Shown piece after piece: positions 40,340 to 62,208 of a DNA stretch of 64,000 nucleotides (within the stretch, counting starts at the first letter, position 1; each line of letters begins with the position of its first letter). Below the pieces are notes generated by a model. It was not told where the DNA came from and did not search any database. It saw only the letters and a list, made by a program, of their open reading frames with translations. A program made the position numbers and the translations under genes. This DNA is from Vespa crabro (taxonomy: Eukaryota; Arthropoda; Insecta; Hymenoptera; Vespidae): NCBI RefSeq assembly GCF_910589235.1, contig NC_060955.1, forward strand, positions 24,364,172-24,428,171, given 5' to 3'.

Positions 40340-42617
40340 TCAACACCCACGGCCCGGACGAGCCGGCCATTTTGAATGTCTGATTTAACCGCATTTGTTG
40401 CTCTTATTTGGCGCTTTGTCGAGGGAAGGTAGTTTATTCCGTGACAAGTTTCACGGGCTGCGAGCCAAAGGCGCAGGCACCGCTACGGTCGGAAAAAGGA
40501 AATGTTTAAAAGTAAACAAGTAATTAGATTTCCGTAATTAACGGATGCGCGAGTATATCTCCGATCGCGTTAAAGTCTCAATTTCGTTCGATGTTCGACC
40601 AAGAAAGGAAGGAAGGCGATCGCAACAATAATTTATTTATACGATACGGATAGATCCGTCTATCAGATTTGATAGTTCTTTTTTTTTTTTTTTTTTTTTA
40701 TTATTATCTCGCAATGTAAATTGAAGGATAAAAGAAGATAACGAGAATACGAAAGAAAGGAAAAAAGAGATGATCGTTGTCGAGACTAAAGGAGAAGAAC
40801 TAAGAGCTCACGGTCGAAAGATCGGCTCGGCTTCGGAATCGCGTTTGTAGTAAGGATCGTAAACAAGGATAGTGGTCGCGAGTAAACAGGATCCACGTCC
40901 AATCGGGACGCCGACACCGCTGCTTAACACATGCGGTGAGAACAGTTCTCTTTCCTTTTACTTTCTCTCTTTGCTTCCTCTCGCGTTCTCCTCTGCCTCC
41001 GACGATCCTCTCTCCTCCCGCCTCTTTACGGCAAATACATGAACGCGTACATGCATACGCGCGCGCGCGAATACGTGTTTGTTCATCCGACACAGAAAAA
41101 GGACAAGAAGGAGTCGCTCTCGGAGATTCTCGAATCGAGATATCGGCGCCGCTACCCGTGTACTCTTCTACCATTCTAACCATCCCGCGTATCGGCAGAA
41201 TCTGCATTTTTTATTCGGCAGCCCTCTTCTCCGTCTCCTCTTGCGTCTCCCTTTCGCGTCCACATTTCTTTTCTATTCGTATAATATTATCTCGGAACAT
41301 TCGGAAAGATAACGAACAAGATCGGTTTAGGAAGGAAAGTAACCGTCTCGGCTCGTTTAACAAACGTAATTGAGAACTCCTCGCTCGTACACATGCGGGC
41401 ATATAATAAATTTATGACGCCTTCCATTTGCCCGTTAAGACTTTGATCTCGTTAGCTCCGACTATATCGTACCGTTTGCACTACTATTATTCGAGATTCA
41501 TCATTTTACCTTCGAGAGTAACGAGATTTAAAGAGCATCTATCGAGTACTTCGCTAAAGGATAGGAACCTAGTCTGTACCGGAAATCGACAAGTAGCGCA
41601 TGATTCTTTCGGTAAAATTACTTGTTATTTCCTTTTACCTCCTTAAACGTTTCCTTCCACGGGAGGACGGACGGACGGACGGATGGCCTGACTCTTCGGG
41701 CAGGTGTTCGGCCGCCTCGGTCTGGCAACGACCACGTGCAAGACCTTTCTTGCGCGTCCTTTTTTTCGATTTTCGATCGAGTCTTCGTTAAAGGATTTCA
41801 ATTTCGCACGTTATTGTATTTTTTGGTAATGCCAAATGGACGATAACTCGCTCAATTTATGATACGTTACCGTAATAAAGATGTATCTGTCGGTCTAAAG
41901 ATGTCGGCCGGTACGCGCAGCATTAACCGCACCGCAATTTTTATCTCCGACGATCTTTCTTTCTCGCTTCGAACCGTTTTCTCCACGGTTTCCCTCGGCG
42001 CCCTCTTTGAGGCTCCGCTCTGTTCGGAGCTTCGAGACCCCTAGCTAAATTTCTCCCGCACAATGAACGCATCAAGGAGCTTTACAAATAATCTCAATGC
42101 GACACGATTATAATTAAGTAATTATTAGGCGTTAAGGGCAAAGATTTAGGAGAGAAGAAGGAAAAAGAAGATGAAGCAAATTGAAAAGTCTTTCGACTGG
42201 GAAAAACGTTCATCTTTGGAGCGATATTGTACAGGAAAATTAGCTCAGTTGAAAATCTGCAAGGTAATGGCACGTTTGTCCCTATGGTAAATACTTTTAC
42301 GAAACGCGGTGTCTCTGAAGCCCTCTCTCATAACGTCAATCGATTTGTTGCCATCGAAAATTTGCCAGTTTGATTGTCAAACGTTAATACCGATTTTGAA
42401 AAACAACTTTGTTGTTGTAACGCGCACAGATACACAGAGTACCTGACCTTGCGCGCCACGAGTAAAACTTTTCTACGCACGCCAGGATACAGGACAGCGG
42501 ATATGAAGCACGGCGACCACAAACCGCCATTACTTTCACGATCTTCTCTTTGGCTCGGCTACGCCCGAGGCAGCATCTTAACAACTTAATTTCTGCCGAT
42601 AGAGAGAGAGAGAGAGA

Positions 42618-42645
42618 GGGAGGGGGGTGGGGGTGGGGGTGGGGA
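42618..42645 (+). other. G-quadruplex-prone tract next to a (GA)n array
   Basis: GGG, GGGGGG, GGGGG, GGGGG and GGGG runs with one-base T or A loops on the plus strand, directly after a GA repeat. Confidence 0.65.
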
Positions 42646-44871
42646 GAGCCGCTTCTTTGCTTCTGTTTTCTTTCCTCCTTCCTTTCTCTACCACTATATC
42701 GCTGTCCTCTCTGCCACTCTCTGCGTTCGTTCTCCCGGCGCATTATTTCACGAAGCAATGCGGGCCAACGTCTCGACGAAGCGCTTACGAGTAAGAATAA
42801 TACACGTTTCTTTCGTCGCTCTCCTTTCAACGATCTCACTGAGAGAGTTATTATTACTTACTTACGTACTACTTGAATAAGGAAAAAAGAAGACTTCCAT
42901 GAAGGAGAAGATACTAGAACAAGGACTATTGAGAATAATATGTAATGAGAAAAGATATAAAAGTTTCATTGATCGATAAGAGAGCATTCCTATCGAAAGG
43001 ACGTATTCCTATTGGAAAGGACGCGTCGGTCGACGATTCAGACCAAAGAAGAAATTATATCGACGATTTAATGAACCGTCCGACTATATATCCCCCCGCG
43101 AAGCGTCCAAGGTAGCACCGAAGGCCCTTCTTTTTATCGCCCGAGATCCGTTCTTTTAGCCGCCGAGTCGCTTCGCTACATCTGCTGTGGCTCCGTTTCT
43201 CCCTCTTCCTCTCCCTCACCTTCACCATCTTGGCATCCTCCTTCCTTTATACCAAGCCAAGTCCGAGAGCGAGCAAACGAGCCCTTGAAAACCAGTTTGA
43301 AACTGTTTCGAGCGAGAGCTCGCTGCTGAGGAGGTGAACGACGAAAGGACGAAAGAGACGCCACCTTGGCTATTGGTAACGCTTCGGCTTGCCGAGAGAA
43401 GTTAAAATGAGAAGGAGAATGAGACACGGCCGTGGGAGGGGATGTGTGAACAAAGAAAGGGTAAAAGGACAGCGAGAGGGAGAGAGGAGAGGGATCGACC
43501 GATCCGGCACATCTTCATTAGTCCGCTTATTTCGATGGCGCGGGCATATCACCTACCCGCCTCCCCGCCCCCCCCCCCCCATTGAAATAATTTGACACAT
43601 TAATATATCATCTTACCTATTCTATATATAATTTCCAACTTTTCTCGTTTCTTCTATCGTTCCTTAAACCGAATTTTCATCATTTGCCATTGTTATGCTG
43701 ACGTCATTCTTACGTATGAAATCATCCAAATCATCTTTAACCATTTTTGATCTATCGAGATATGTCTTTTATCTTTTATATTTCTTTTTTTTTTTTTTCT
43801 TTCTGTTTCGATAAACCATCTCAGAGGATGTTGCGCAATATGTGTTATTCTCCCTTAATCTCGTTAAAAGTTTAAGATCAAAGTTTTCTAAGGACAATTA
43901 GCAACCAACCCAGCAAATATTACAAGCATTCAACATTTTCCACGGTATCTCATTATTATTTATTTTCAGAATTCATAAGAGAATAACTTTCACCGATGAT
44001 CGATAATAAAAGTACATTTTGGAAATTTTGGCGAGTAGCAGATTTCAAACGCGCGCGCGACATTCGGTGAGATATATTTATTATTAATTGGAAAGTCTAA
44101 AGAAAATCAAAGTTGTTCGATAGAACAATATCGGTGGTGCGATCTAGCGGCAAGTGAAAGCATTAGATTTTGTTCATTTATATTATTCATTGGTCCCATG
44201 TGTGTCTATGTAATGGCAAAGTGATATCCGTAAAAATAATGGATGATCGATCGAAATTAATAAATACATGCTCTCCTATTACGAGAACTTACTTTCCGCA
44301 GAATTATTTGATCGATGTGTCGACTTACTTTGTATACGTACGTATGTATACGTAAATTTCTCGATATATCCGCGTAATAACTTGTCAAATAATCCATAAA
44401 TATAAATGGACAAGTTTGACAAGTTTGCAAACTCGAAATGGTCCAACGACATAAAATAATAAAATAGCGCAGAGACATATGGCAGTGGAGTTTTAGACGG
44501 AATCGTCAAACGGGATCCTATTAATCATTATTCGACGCTTAATTTATAAACGCGTTGTTATATTTCTGGAAAATTCGAAGGATCGCTTTCGAGTAATTAT
44601 CGCAAAAATAATATTATTACGAAGAAGCTTTATTCGTTATTAAACGTTTCATAATATTATAAAAAATTATGTTATATCAAAAATCATTTTTCTTTTCTCT
44701 CTTTTTTTTTTTTTTTTTTTTTCATAAAATACATAATATGTAATAATATCACATTATCGACACTGTAATAATATTTATGATCGGATATGTATAATTTTTC
44801 GAAGCAAATGTTTAATAACGCAAATATTAACACGAAGACTACACATTAATATACAAATTACAAATGCCAAG

Positions 44872-44877
44872 TTTATT
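44872..44877 (-). terminator. Poly(A) signal AATAAA of PRC1
   Basis: TTTATT on the plus strand, that is AATAAA on the sense strand, about 280 nt after the PRC1 stop codon. It is the first canonical signal after the G-rich tract. Confidence 0.55.
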
Positions 44878-44919
44878 ACCCCCATTGGCTATGTAATATA
44901 CATTAAATCATATCTTTCT

Positions 44920-44957
44920 CCCCCCCCCCCCACCCCCACCCCACCCCTCCCCCGCCC
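44920..44957 (-). other. G-quadruplex-prone tract in the PRC1 3'UTR
   Basis: A C-rich run on the plus strand. The sense strand therefore has G-runs of 3, 5, 4, 4, 5 and 10 with short loops, lying between the stop codon (45156) and the AATAAA at 44872. It is likely to be present in the mRNA. Confidence 0.65.
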
Positions 44958-45155
44958 AACATACAAGCCCTAAACTTTAAAAATCTTCTTCTATAAATTG
45001 GAAATAATATATATATAGATATATATATATATATATGTATATGTATATATATATATTTACGTGGGTCCCAGAGTTGAAAGAGCAGCCCTCGCTAACGTAA
45101 AACACTAAAGAATTACATTAAATAGAAAATATGTAAATATTAAGGAAAGAATTTA

Positions 45156-46751
45156 TCAAAATATAATAGGTAATACGTTCGGTGCAGTTGCGAGTTTCGG
45201 AGTATTATCCATTCTAGGGCTACGCGGTGAATTTCGAGTAGACAACAATGATTTCGACGTCGTATTGGACGTCGCGTTTACGTTATATAAATTCTTCCTT
45301 GATGGTTTGACGTGGATACGATTAGGCGTTTTTGAAATGTACGCGGATTGATCGGGCGGCAACAAGGAGCTACGCAATTCTTCTCTTTCCTTGAGATGTT
45401 CTTGGAATTGTCCATAGGTCATGTCAACGGTACGTATATTCGGGGACAATGAGATGGATTTTCTTTGATTGCTTCTACGTTTCTTATTCTCCGACAATAT
45501 TCGCCTGGCAATCTGAAGAAATTCATTGGATCGAAATGAAGTGTGAAAAGAAATGAAAGGACGAAAAAAAGTCATAATTAAAATTACCTTCCCGCTTCTT
45601 CTAATTTTCGAAGCATAGGTTGCGCTACGCACTTTACCGGTGGCAACGTTCCGTCGCTTGGCCGAACTGTTAGGGGTCGAGCCGTAAGCTAATTTTCTCT
45701 TTGTCGACGTACACAAGGGAGTTTGAATGGTCGAGGTAGCAGTTGGGGTACGTTTCGTTGCGCTTGCCTTCATCGCGCACTTGTTGTCCTTCGCCACTTT
45801 TCTAGCATTCTTCTTGGTTTCCCTTTCGATATCACGATTTGCCCAAGATTCCGCCAAGAATTCTTCCAAGGAGAGGCCGTTAACGTAAAACGATTCCCCG
45901 TGCCTCGTCTCATATTCTTCTACCAAGTTATGTAACTGGGCCTCGATCTTGGGCAACTTTCTTTGTATCACTTTCCGTTCTTTCTCTTCCGCAAGCAATT
46001 GGCCTCCTCGATTATTCAATCGATCCGGATTATTAGAGGGATGTTCCAATACTTTCATTTTCGTCCAAAGCTTCTCTCTCTCCTCCAAGAGATCAAAAAT
46101 CATTTTGTTCGTTTCATAATACTTTCCAATTTTTTCGCTCTCGAGCTCGTGCAGGGTCAATAAATCCTCTGTGTAGGTACGAGAATAAAAGGCGGTGAAT
46201 TTTTTTCGCTGGGCTTCACCATACTTGCACATGTCCCACAGGTTAACCAATTCGGCTCTAACTTTATTGACACACTTGGCGATACGTGCCTTTTCCTTAC
46301 AACGCGTAATTTCTCCATTAATCGCTTTCATAGTAGCTTGCCTGTATCCCGGATGATTGTTAAAAAATCCTTTGCGAAAATCGTTAGGTACATCGAGATA
46401 TTCCCATAAAGCTATTAGCTCTTCCGTTATATCCTCGAATTCCTTCTTCGCCCTACTTAATTCTTCCTCCAATCGTTCTTGAAGGTCCTTCAACAATCCC
46501 ATGTTCCCAGGGGTAAGGATAAAGTTATCGGGCTTATTACACACCATTTCTTCGAAATAAGAGGACGGATTAATTCCCAGATCATCCATCGTTTTGACAA
46601 TGAAATTTTGTGCATTTTTAAATTCACCCTCTACGCGATCCTGAACGATAAAGAGAATGAATGATATGATAAGCGGAAGATTGATTCCCTTCCCTCCTCC
46701 TAACGCTTTGTGATACGAAAGCCAAATGTAAAATGACAAATTCAATGCGAA

Positions 46752-46810
<59 letters not shown>

Positions 46811-48010
46811 AAAAGTAATAAGAACGTAAAAGTAATTAGGACCAATTATTAATGAGCGAGCAAACCTTTTCCGCTTCCTGTTTATCGATATGTAACTTAA
46901 AGTTATCCAATTCCTCTTCGGTTAAAGGTTTAGATTCGATTCCTATTGGGTGTACGCCAAGACGTTTGCAAATTTCATCTTCCTAAGGATTATTATTAAC
47001 AAATATATACATGTACTATGCACATAGAATTAGGAGATTGTACCTTGAGCAATAATTCGTTTAAATACGTTTCACGTTGTTCTTTAATGCGCAACAACTT
47101 TTCCATATCCTGTCGCAGTACCTGGTGTAAATAGAACAAAGGTAGCATCTCGTATCCGCTCGCATCGATCGTTTCTTTCAATTCCTGCAATAAATTTCCA
47201 ATAATATTATAAGAGCTTGACTAATTTTACATTACGAATTAAACAACATACCTTCGACAGAATAGTTGTATTTTGCATCAACTGCTTCGACTCTTCCAAC
47301 AGCAATGTCTTCTTATACTTCAACTCTGATACCATATCATTAAATAACTCCTATTTTATTTTTTAAACATTAATTCTGCGCCTCTTCTTTCTTAACGCTT
47401 AAATAGACATTTCATTAAGGCCAAATTTTTACCTGTATATGATCACGCGCTGCAATGGTATAAGCCGATTGGGTTTCTTTATCGTATCCTATTTCGGTCC
47501 ATATAGAGCGCAACTTTGTGAAATTATCACGTACCATCGCAGTTGTATCTTGCAATATCAATTCCCTATCAAGGTACAATAAATTGTGTGGAGGAAAAAA
47601 TATAATTGATAAGTTGTATTTTGATAGCAAACGACGACGTGGGTTTCTGCCTTCGTTAAAGCGACTTAATGCAATCGAAGCAACATCGATGAGGCCATAT
47701 ATATGCACAGGTTAAATAATAATAACAATTGTCCTTCTTGACAAGCAACTTGTCAAAATAACCTTTTTCAGGTTAAATTTTCTTCCTGTCGAAGAACTAT
47801 CATCTAACTTTCTTCGTAAGGATAGGAAAGGTGCAAGAGGAATAAATTATACGAAGGAGAACACACGTCGATTATCGCTGGCAAGTTTTATTCTTATCAA
47901 ATAATAAGATAAAATCAAGCTTTATAATAATCATTGAATAAGGATCATTTTTCGTAGAAAAATAAAAGAATCTTATGAAATAATACTTACCATTCCTCTG
48001 AATCCTCCAT
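45156..48010 (-). CDS. feo: PRC1/Ase1/MAP65 microtubule bundler (fascetto)
   Basis: Crosslinks antiparallel microtubules at the anaphase spindle midzone, recruits kinesin-4 and is needed for cytokinesis. Exons (minus): 48010-47991, 47565-47433, 47350-47252, 47184-47044, 46982-46866, 46640-45588, 45512-45156. All GT-AG and phase-consistent, giving 639 aa (human PRC1 620). The N-terminal part is helical with the dimerisation/rod-like pattern (residue ~10-250, SIWTEIG, LGVHPIGI). The conserved spectrin-like microtubule-binding part carries the family signature WTKMKVLE and PDRLNNRGGQLLAEEK followed by FYVNGLSLEEFLAESW. The tail is basic and Ser/Pro-rich with several minimal CDK-type sites (TPNS, KTPNR, NSPRSP, NTPK), as expected of a protein held off by CDK phosphorylation. 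The ATG was chosen because it opens a 20-nt exon joining in frame to the family's first helix. The large exon 6 contains most of the protein. It lies downstream of DGK theta on the same strand. Confidence 0.96.
46758..46807. repeat. (GA)n microsatellite in PRC1 intron 5
   Basis: About 50 bp of GA (CT on the sense strand) between exons 5 and 6, upstream of the exon 6 acceptor. Confidence 0.95.
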
Positions 48011-48365
48011 CGCTACACCTTACCTAAAACAAGAGATTCCACGAAATCTATAGAATTCAACAAAAACGCTGACCGTTTTTCATTTGAATTAAAAGTAACA
48101 AAGCCAGCAGATTGGACGACACCTATCTTCAGGGCGGTAACCTTATAACTGAATTTCTTTCCAATCCAAGGACTCAACTCTCGGGGTCTCTTTCTATACG
48201 CTTTCGGCCAATGGCACTTTCTCACACCAAAAAATCCACCAATCATCGATCGACTTGCGATACACCTAACCAACGATGCTCTCCACTATTTATGCAAAAA
48301 TTGTATTAAACCAAATTACATACGACTCCGTGCACACTTGTTTTCCCTTCTTTAGTTAATTGCAA

Positions 48366-48420
<55 letters not shown>

Positions 48421-50346
48421 TTGTTTTCAATTTGGTCGAATACACACAGCGACGTCGTCCACCAACGTCTAATCTCGTGAAACAAACTGATCTTTATTCA
48501 ACGAGATGAAAAATCGTTCATCTTTTTGTTATTTAGCTTGTACTGCAATTAATTGAAAATAAGAGAATAGATATTCGGTGCGATATAACGTAAGACAAGT
48601 CCGATAATAAACGACGATTCTTAATTCAAGAGGAATAATTTTTAATATATTTCCAAGTATGGCAACGGTAGTCGATCACATCTATACACGTACCAGTATA
48701 TGGTTAACCAATCGGCCACCATATTGTCGCAAAAATTCCGATTTATTAGCAGGAACATATGACAGCAGTGGAGTTTGTCGAGTTAAACACGAAGAGAACA
48801 GTACCTCTCGATATAGATAGTCGTTAGATGGCGCCAAGGATATTAAAGAAATTCAATTTTTGCATAACGCAGTTTGGCCTGTTGACGGTTAGATGGCGAA
48901 ATTTGTACTCTGTCTCTGGCGACTGTTATGCCTCCTACGGCAAGACACATAACTAATACCGCCACCTAAGCACACACGTGGGAAACCAAGAGGAACCAGA
49001 GAGAGAGAGAGAGAGAGAGAGAACAAAGACGCCGGAAACAAAAAAAATCCATTCATTCTTTCTTTGACTTTTCTTCCAATTAAATCTATTGCATACCTAA
49101 CAAAGTTAAATAAATATATCTCAATTATTGCAAACTTTCTTCCTACATAATGGCTTGTCCATTCACATGTCTGCAAGATGGAAACTCCATCGTCTCTTAT
49201 CTATATAATTGTAAAACTTTTTATCTTCCCACGAATATTTAATCAATTTTAATTTAAATTCTCGTTAGATGGAAACAACTTTCAGGTTGCAGCTCAATGT
49301 AATGTAAGCACGTCCTTATTGCATGAAAATTTGTCAAACGATCATATTATTACGTGTACCAATGTAATGTATTAATGATTAATATTCGAATGACGGTGTA
49401 TTTGTTCATCGATAAAAGTAGCCATTGAGGAAACGTTGAAATGCGTTGAAATAATTTTGATCTGACATTCGAGTATAATTGTCAATTTGGAATGTTTGAG
49501 CGGCAAGCCGCTGTGATCAATATATAATAATCAATATATAAATAAATGTAGTGTAACATTTGTTTCGCATTTTTATATTTCTATAAATTTTCATTAGAAT
49601 TGCGTTAAAGTTCTGATTACGTCTCGTACATTTTCATGCACTCGACCGTATGATGTGCATTACGTCAAAACTAAATATCTCTAAATGGGATAAAACTCTA
49701 ATCGGTATATAGGTAGGTCATAATGAAAAAATTAAATCTAGTCTAATCTTCTTGTCTTGTCAATTATACTGTATTTAATGATACAAATATATACGGTATA
49801 TAGAGCGCATTTTCCTTCGAATATTATTAAAGAATAATTACTATTTTCCATTCTTTTCCATTTATTACCACGGCAATGAGTAATGAGTTCAGAATTATCT
49901 CGTTCAAAGTTTTATAATATAAAATAAAAAATTCGTCCGCGCGGCCATGTACTTGGGGGAGGCTAACAATTTCATCGACGACGAGACATTGATCTATGAT
50001 AAATAACAATTAATATACATACATATGTCAAAGAAGAATAATTATAATACACTTTGGTATAATTATGTTTATTTATAGTGCATTTATTGGTACAGTTCGA
50101 AAAATGAACAGAGTCGTAAGTTTTTTAGGTTGCACTATCGCGCTATTCGTTTACCGTAACATTAATAAAACTTTATGTTATTATTGGAAACATTTACGTA
50201 TACACAGCTAAAAATACATAGCGTTGAAGGGCGTATCTTATCGATAGTCAAAGTGGATAATAGAATATGTCAGCGCTTTTACGGCGTCCTAAGAAGGAGA
50301 GGTAATGAATTCAGTCGTGATAGCTGTCTAGTAGCACATACACTCA

Positions 50347-50353
50347 TTTATTA

Positions 50354-50402
<49 letters not shown>

Positions 50403-50432
50403 TTATTATTATTATTATTATTATTATTATTC

Positions 50433-50466
<34 letters not shown>
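50347..50466. repeat. (TTA)n trinucleotide microsatellite
   Basis: About 40 TTA/TTC units; it generates artificial poly-Leu or poly-Ile frames on both strands. Confidence 0.96.
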
Positions 50467-50473
<7 letters not shown>

Positions 50474-51213
50474 TATATAGATTGTACGTAGCTTATTATT
50501 TTTCTTCTTTTTTTTAGCTTTTTCTTTTTTTTTTCTTCTTTTCTATACTTCGTAGCGACAGCAAATATACTATATAATTTGGTCACAGGGATAAATATAA
50601 TTTTCGGTCTACCGCAGATGTATCATTCACGCCGTAATACCGGATATTAGCGTGAAATAATGAGCCCCATAATCATCATTGGTAGATCGAGATCAAGAAA
50701 GGAGACTCGTCAATTATCCGGGAATGACAGTCTCCTTGGTGAAGTTTAGCGGGTCCGCTTAATAAAACGAAAAATTTGGAAAAAGTCCTTTCGATGAGAT
50801 GCAACGTATTCCGAAGATTTTTATCGAAAACGAGACGGTGCTAAAGGTTTTTCTTTGAAAATCGACCGATCGATTACGTAGAGCGCGACCTATAAGCGCA
50901 AGATGAACGATACGTTAAGCACGCTCTTCTTTGATCGTTTTGCCTAACAATAAGTTGCCAAAGAAGCCGACTCTCTCTCACACACTCTCACTTGTTTTTC
51001 CTTCGTTCAAGCATCACATCGCAGATTACATTTCTCTTCTTTATGATTAATATCAGCAACACACGTCGCACTGCATCCATTTCTTGCGCTGCATTAGATG
51101 CCACCACGACTAGTTCCATTTTATCTCCTACATATATAATATTATTTACAACTGTTTGGCACCGCATTTTTGTCACTCCCAAAACCCATTCTCGTTCGCA
51201 CAGGCACGCACGA

Positions 51214-51245
<32 letters not shown>

Positions 51246-51471
51246 CACACTTTCTCCCATTCTTTTCTCTTTACATAATCAACAATGCCATTGAATAGAG
51301 TCCATCGTCGTTCATCGGGCATTGCTACTCGATGTTTAAAAGGCGTGCTTTTTATGCCACGTGAGAAGAGGGCCATTTCGTCGTTATTATCATTCAACTT
51401 TGTTCATCGTTAAAATCGATAATTTTTCTTATCACTGGCTTTTTTAAAATGTACAACACGTATTCTCTCTT

Positions 51472-51518
<47 letters not shown>

Positions 51519-51587
51519 CGCTCGCTCGCTCGCTCTTTCTTTCTTTCTGCTTTGACTACAATAAAGTGGAATGTTCGATCCACCGAT

Positions 51588-51625
51588 GGCTCCGATAAAC
51601 TGGAATATTTGGATTTATCAGAGCC
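51588..51625. other. 12-bp imperfect inverted repeat
   Basis: GGCTCCGATAAA (51588-51599) pairs with TTTATCAGAGCC (51614-51625) at 11 of 12 positions, with a 14-nt loop. It is too short to call a microRNA precursor from sequence. Confidence 0.5.
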
Positions 51626-51942
51626 AAATTTAGAACGTTATTAAGCCACCTCCTTAATGTTTTTGTTTCTTTTTTTATTTATTCATGTTTTTTTTTATTT
51701 ACTTGTCCAATTCATAGCCCATGGCGCTGCTCTTTTACACAAGTCAAAGACGAATTGGCAAAGTGCTTTGCCTTAGAGCGACGCTACTTGAAAGTTGTTA
51801 CATTAACTCTCTTATGAATTATTTCTAGGAAATTTCTAACCGCACCTGGTTTGTGAATTCCAGACTGCCCAGCGGTCAGATTGCGTTTATCACAACTTAG
51901 ATCGTAATACTAATACGATATTATGTAAATATATTAATATTT

Positions 51943-51975
<33 letters not shown>

Positions 51976-52013
51976 GTATATTTATATGTATATATAACAT
52001 ATTAATAACAACT

Positions 52014-52050
<37 letters not shown>

Positions 52051-52497
52051 CTCTCACTCTCACTCTCACTCTCACTATCTCTATGCCTTTTTTGCGTCTT
52101 ATATCGCAATACTCGATTCATACTGCCACAGATTGGTAAAGTACCATACTAAAGTAATATACATTACATTTGTGTGTCCAATCTACAAGCTATATAAACA
52201 TAAATTGAACATTAGAAGCAAATATCTTACGATCTTCAATACTACTTTTAAAAGTTCGTGGAGGTAACATTATCGTGTGTTACTTTCTATTATAATTTGA
52301 CTAAAAAAATATTGATTGACAAGCTACATACAGTGCTATGGTTATTAACATTCATTAATGAGATCTAGTTTCATCCTAGCAACATGTGAACGGACATTAA
52401 AGATATCACTGAGCTTCCTTTTTTTTGTCTTTTTTTTGTTTTTTTTTTGTTTTTTTTTTTGTTTTTCTTTTTCTTTCAATGAATCTTATCATGAGTT

Positions 52498-52503
52498 TTT
52501 ATT
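52498..52503 (-). terminator. Candidate poly(A) signal of DGK theta
   Basis: AATAAA on the minus strand, about 217 nt after the stop codon of the distal terminal exon (52720). There is no AATAAA or ATTAAA on this strand between the two alternative terminal exons, so both isoforms may use this signal. Confidence 0.5.
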
Positions 52504-52719
52504 TGAAAATCTTATCTACTTCCACTTGTTGAAGTAACTGCGTTGTAGTTATCGAAGTTATTTATGTTCGTAACAGCACAATCGTTACGGTGACGATTTC
52601 GAGGCCGCTTACGCACGTGTTATACGTTATCATCGTATAATCGAATGATTTTCGTGCGTGACTACGTGTTCCTGCGTGACAACGACATTGACCATCTTCG
52701 CACAGTACGATTTGTTCAC

Positions 52720-62208
<9,489 letters not shown>

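Larger units (their letters stand above)
28335..44871. other. 16.5-kb region without recognisable genes
   Basis: No exon with protein-family resemblance on either strand. The longest open frame (37078-37893, plus) is Arg/Ser/Phe-rich translated low-complexity DNA without a start context or splice partners. Contents: poly-T 28371-28391, C-rich 28830-28860, (ATCG)n 30698-30734, (CT)n 32672-32743, (GCTC)n 34054-34083, (GA)n 34602-34638, poly-A 36898-36924, (CT)n 38768-38820, (GT)n 39103-39144, CT/CCCT 40189-40250, poly-T 40680-40700, G-rich 42618-42645, C-rich 43556-43580. Islands of unique, more G+C-rich sequence at about 31560-31800, 34800-34940, 35490-35660 and 40270-40500 might be regulatory or transcribed, but this is inference. 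It could be intergenic or one large intron. Confidence 0.5.
48011..52497. other. PRC1 5' flank and intergenic region to the DGK theta 3' end
   Basis: No coding exon is recognised. Just upstream of PRC1 is an 86-codon minus-strand frame (48273-48013) that could be a 5'UTR reading frame. The rest holds (TA)n 48370-48416, (GA)n 49000-49021, a 120-bp (TTA)n array at 50347-50466, AC-rich 51208-51250, CT/GCTC 51476-51536, (TA)n 51950-51980, CT 52016-52076, a short hairpin at 51588-51625 and T-rich sequence at 52420-52470. Confidence 0.5.

Noticed and set aside
42240..42265. TTAGCTCAGTTGAAAATC resembling a tRNA D-arm
   Set aside because: No acceptor stem, anticodon arm or T-arm found around it.
50104..50211. 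35-codon plus-strand ORF starting MNRVVSFLGC
   Set aside because: Short, isolated, no recognisable family, no splice context; chance expectation in this A+T-rich DNA is high.
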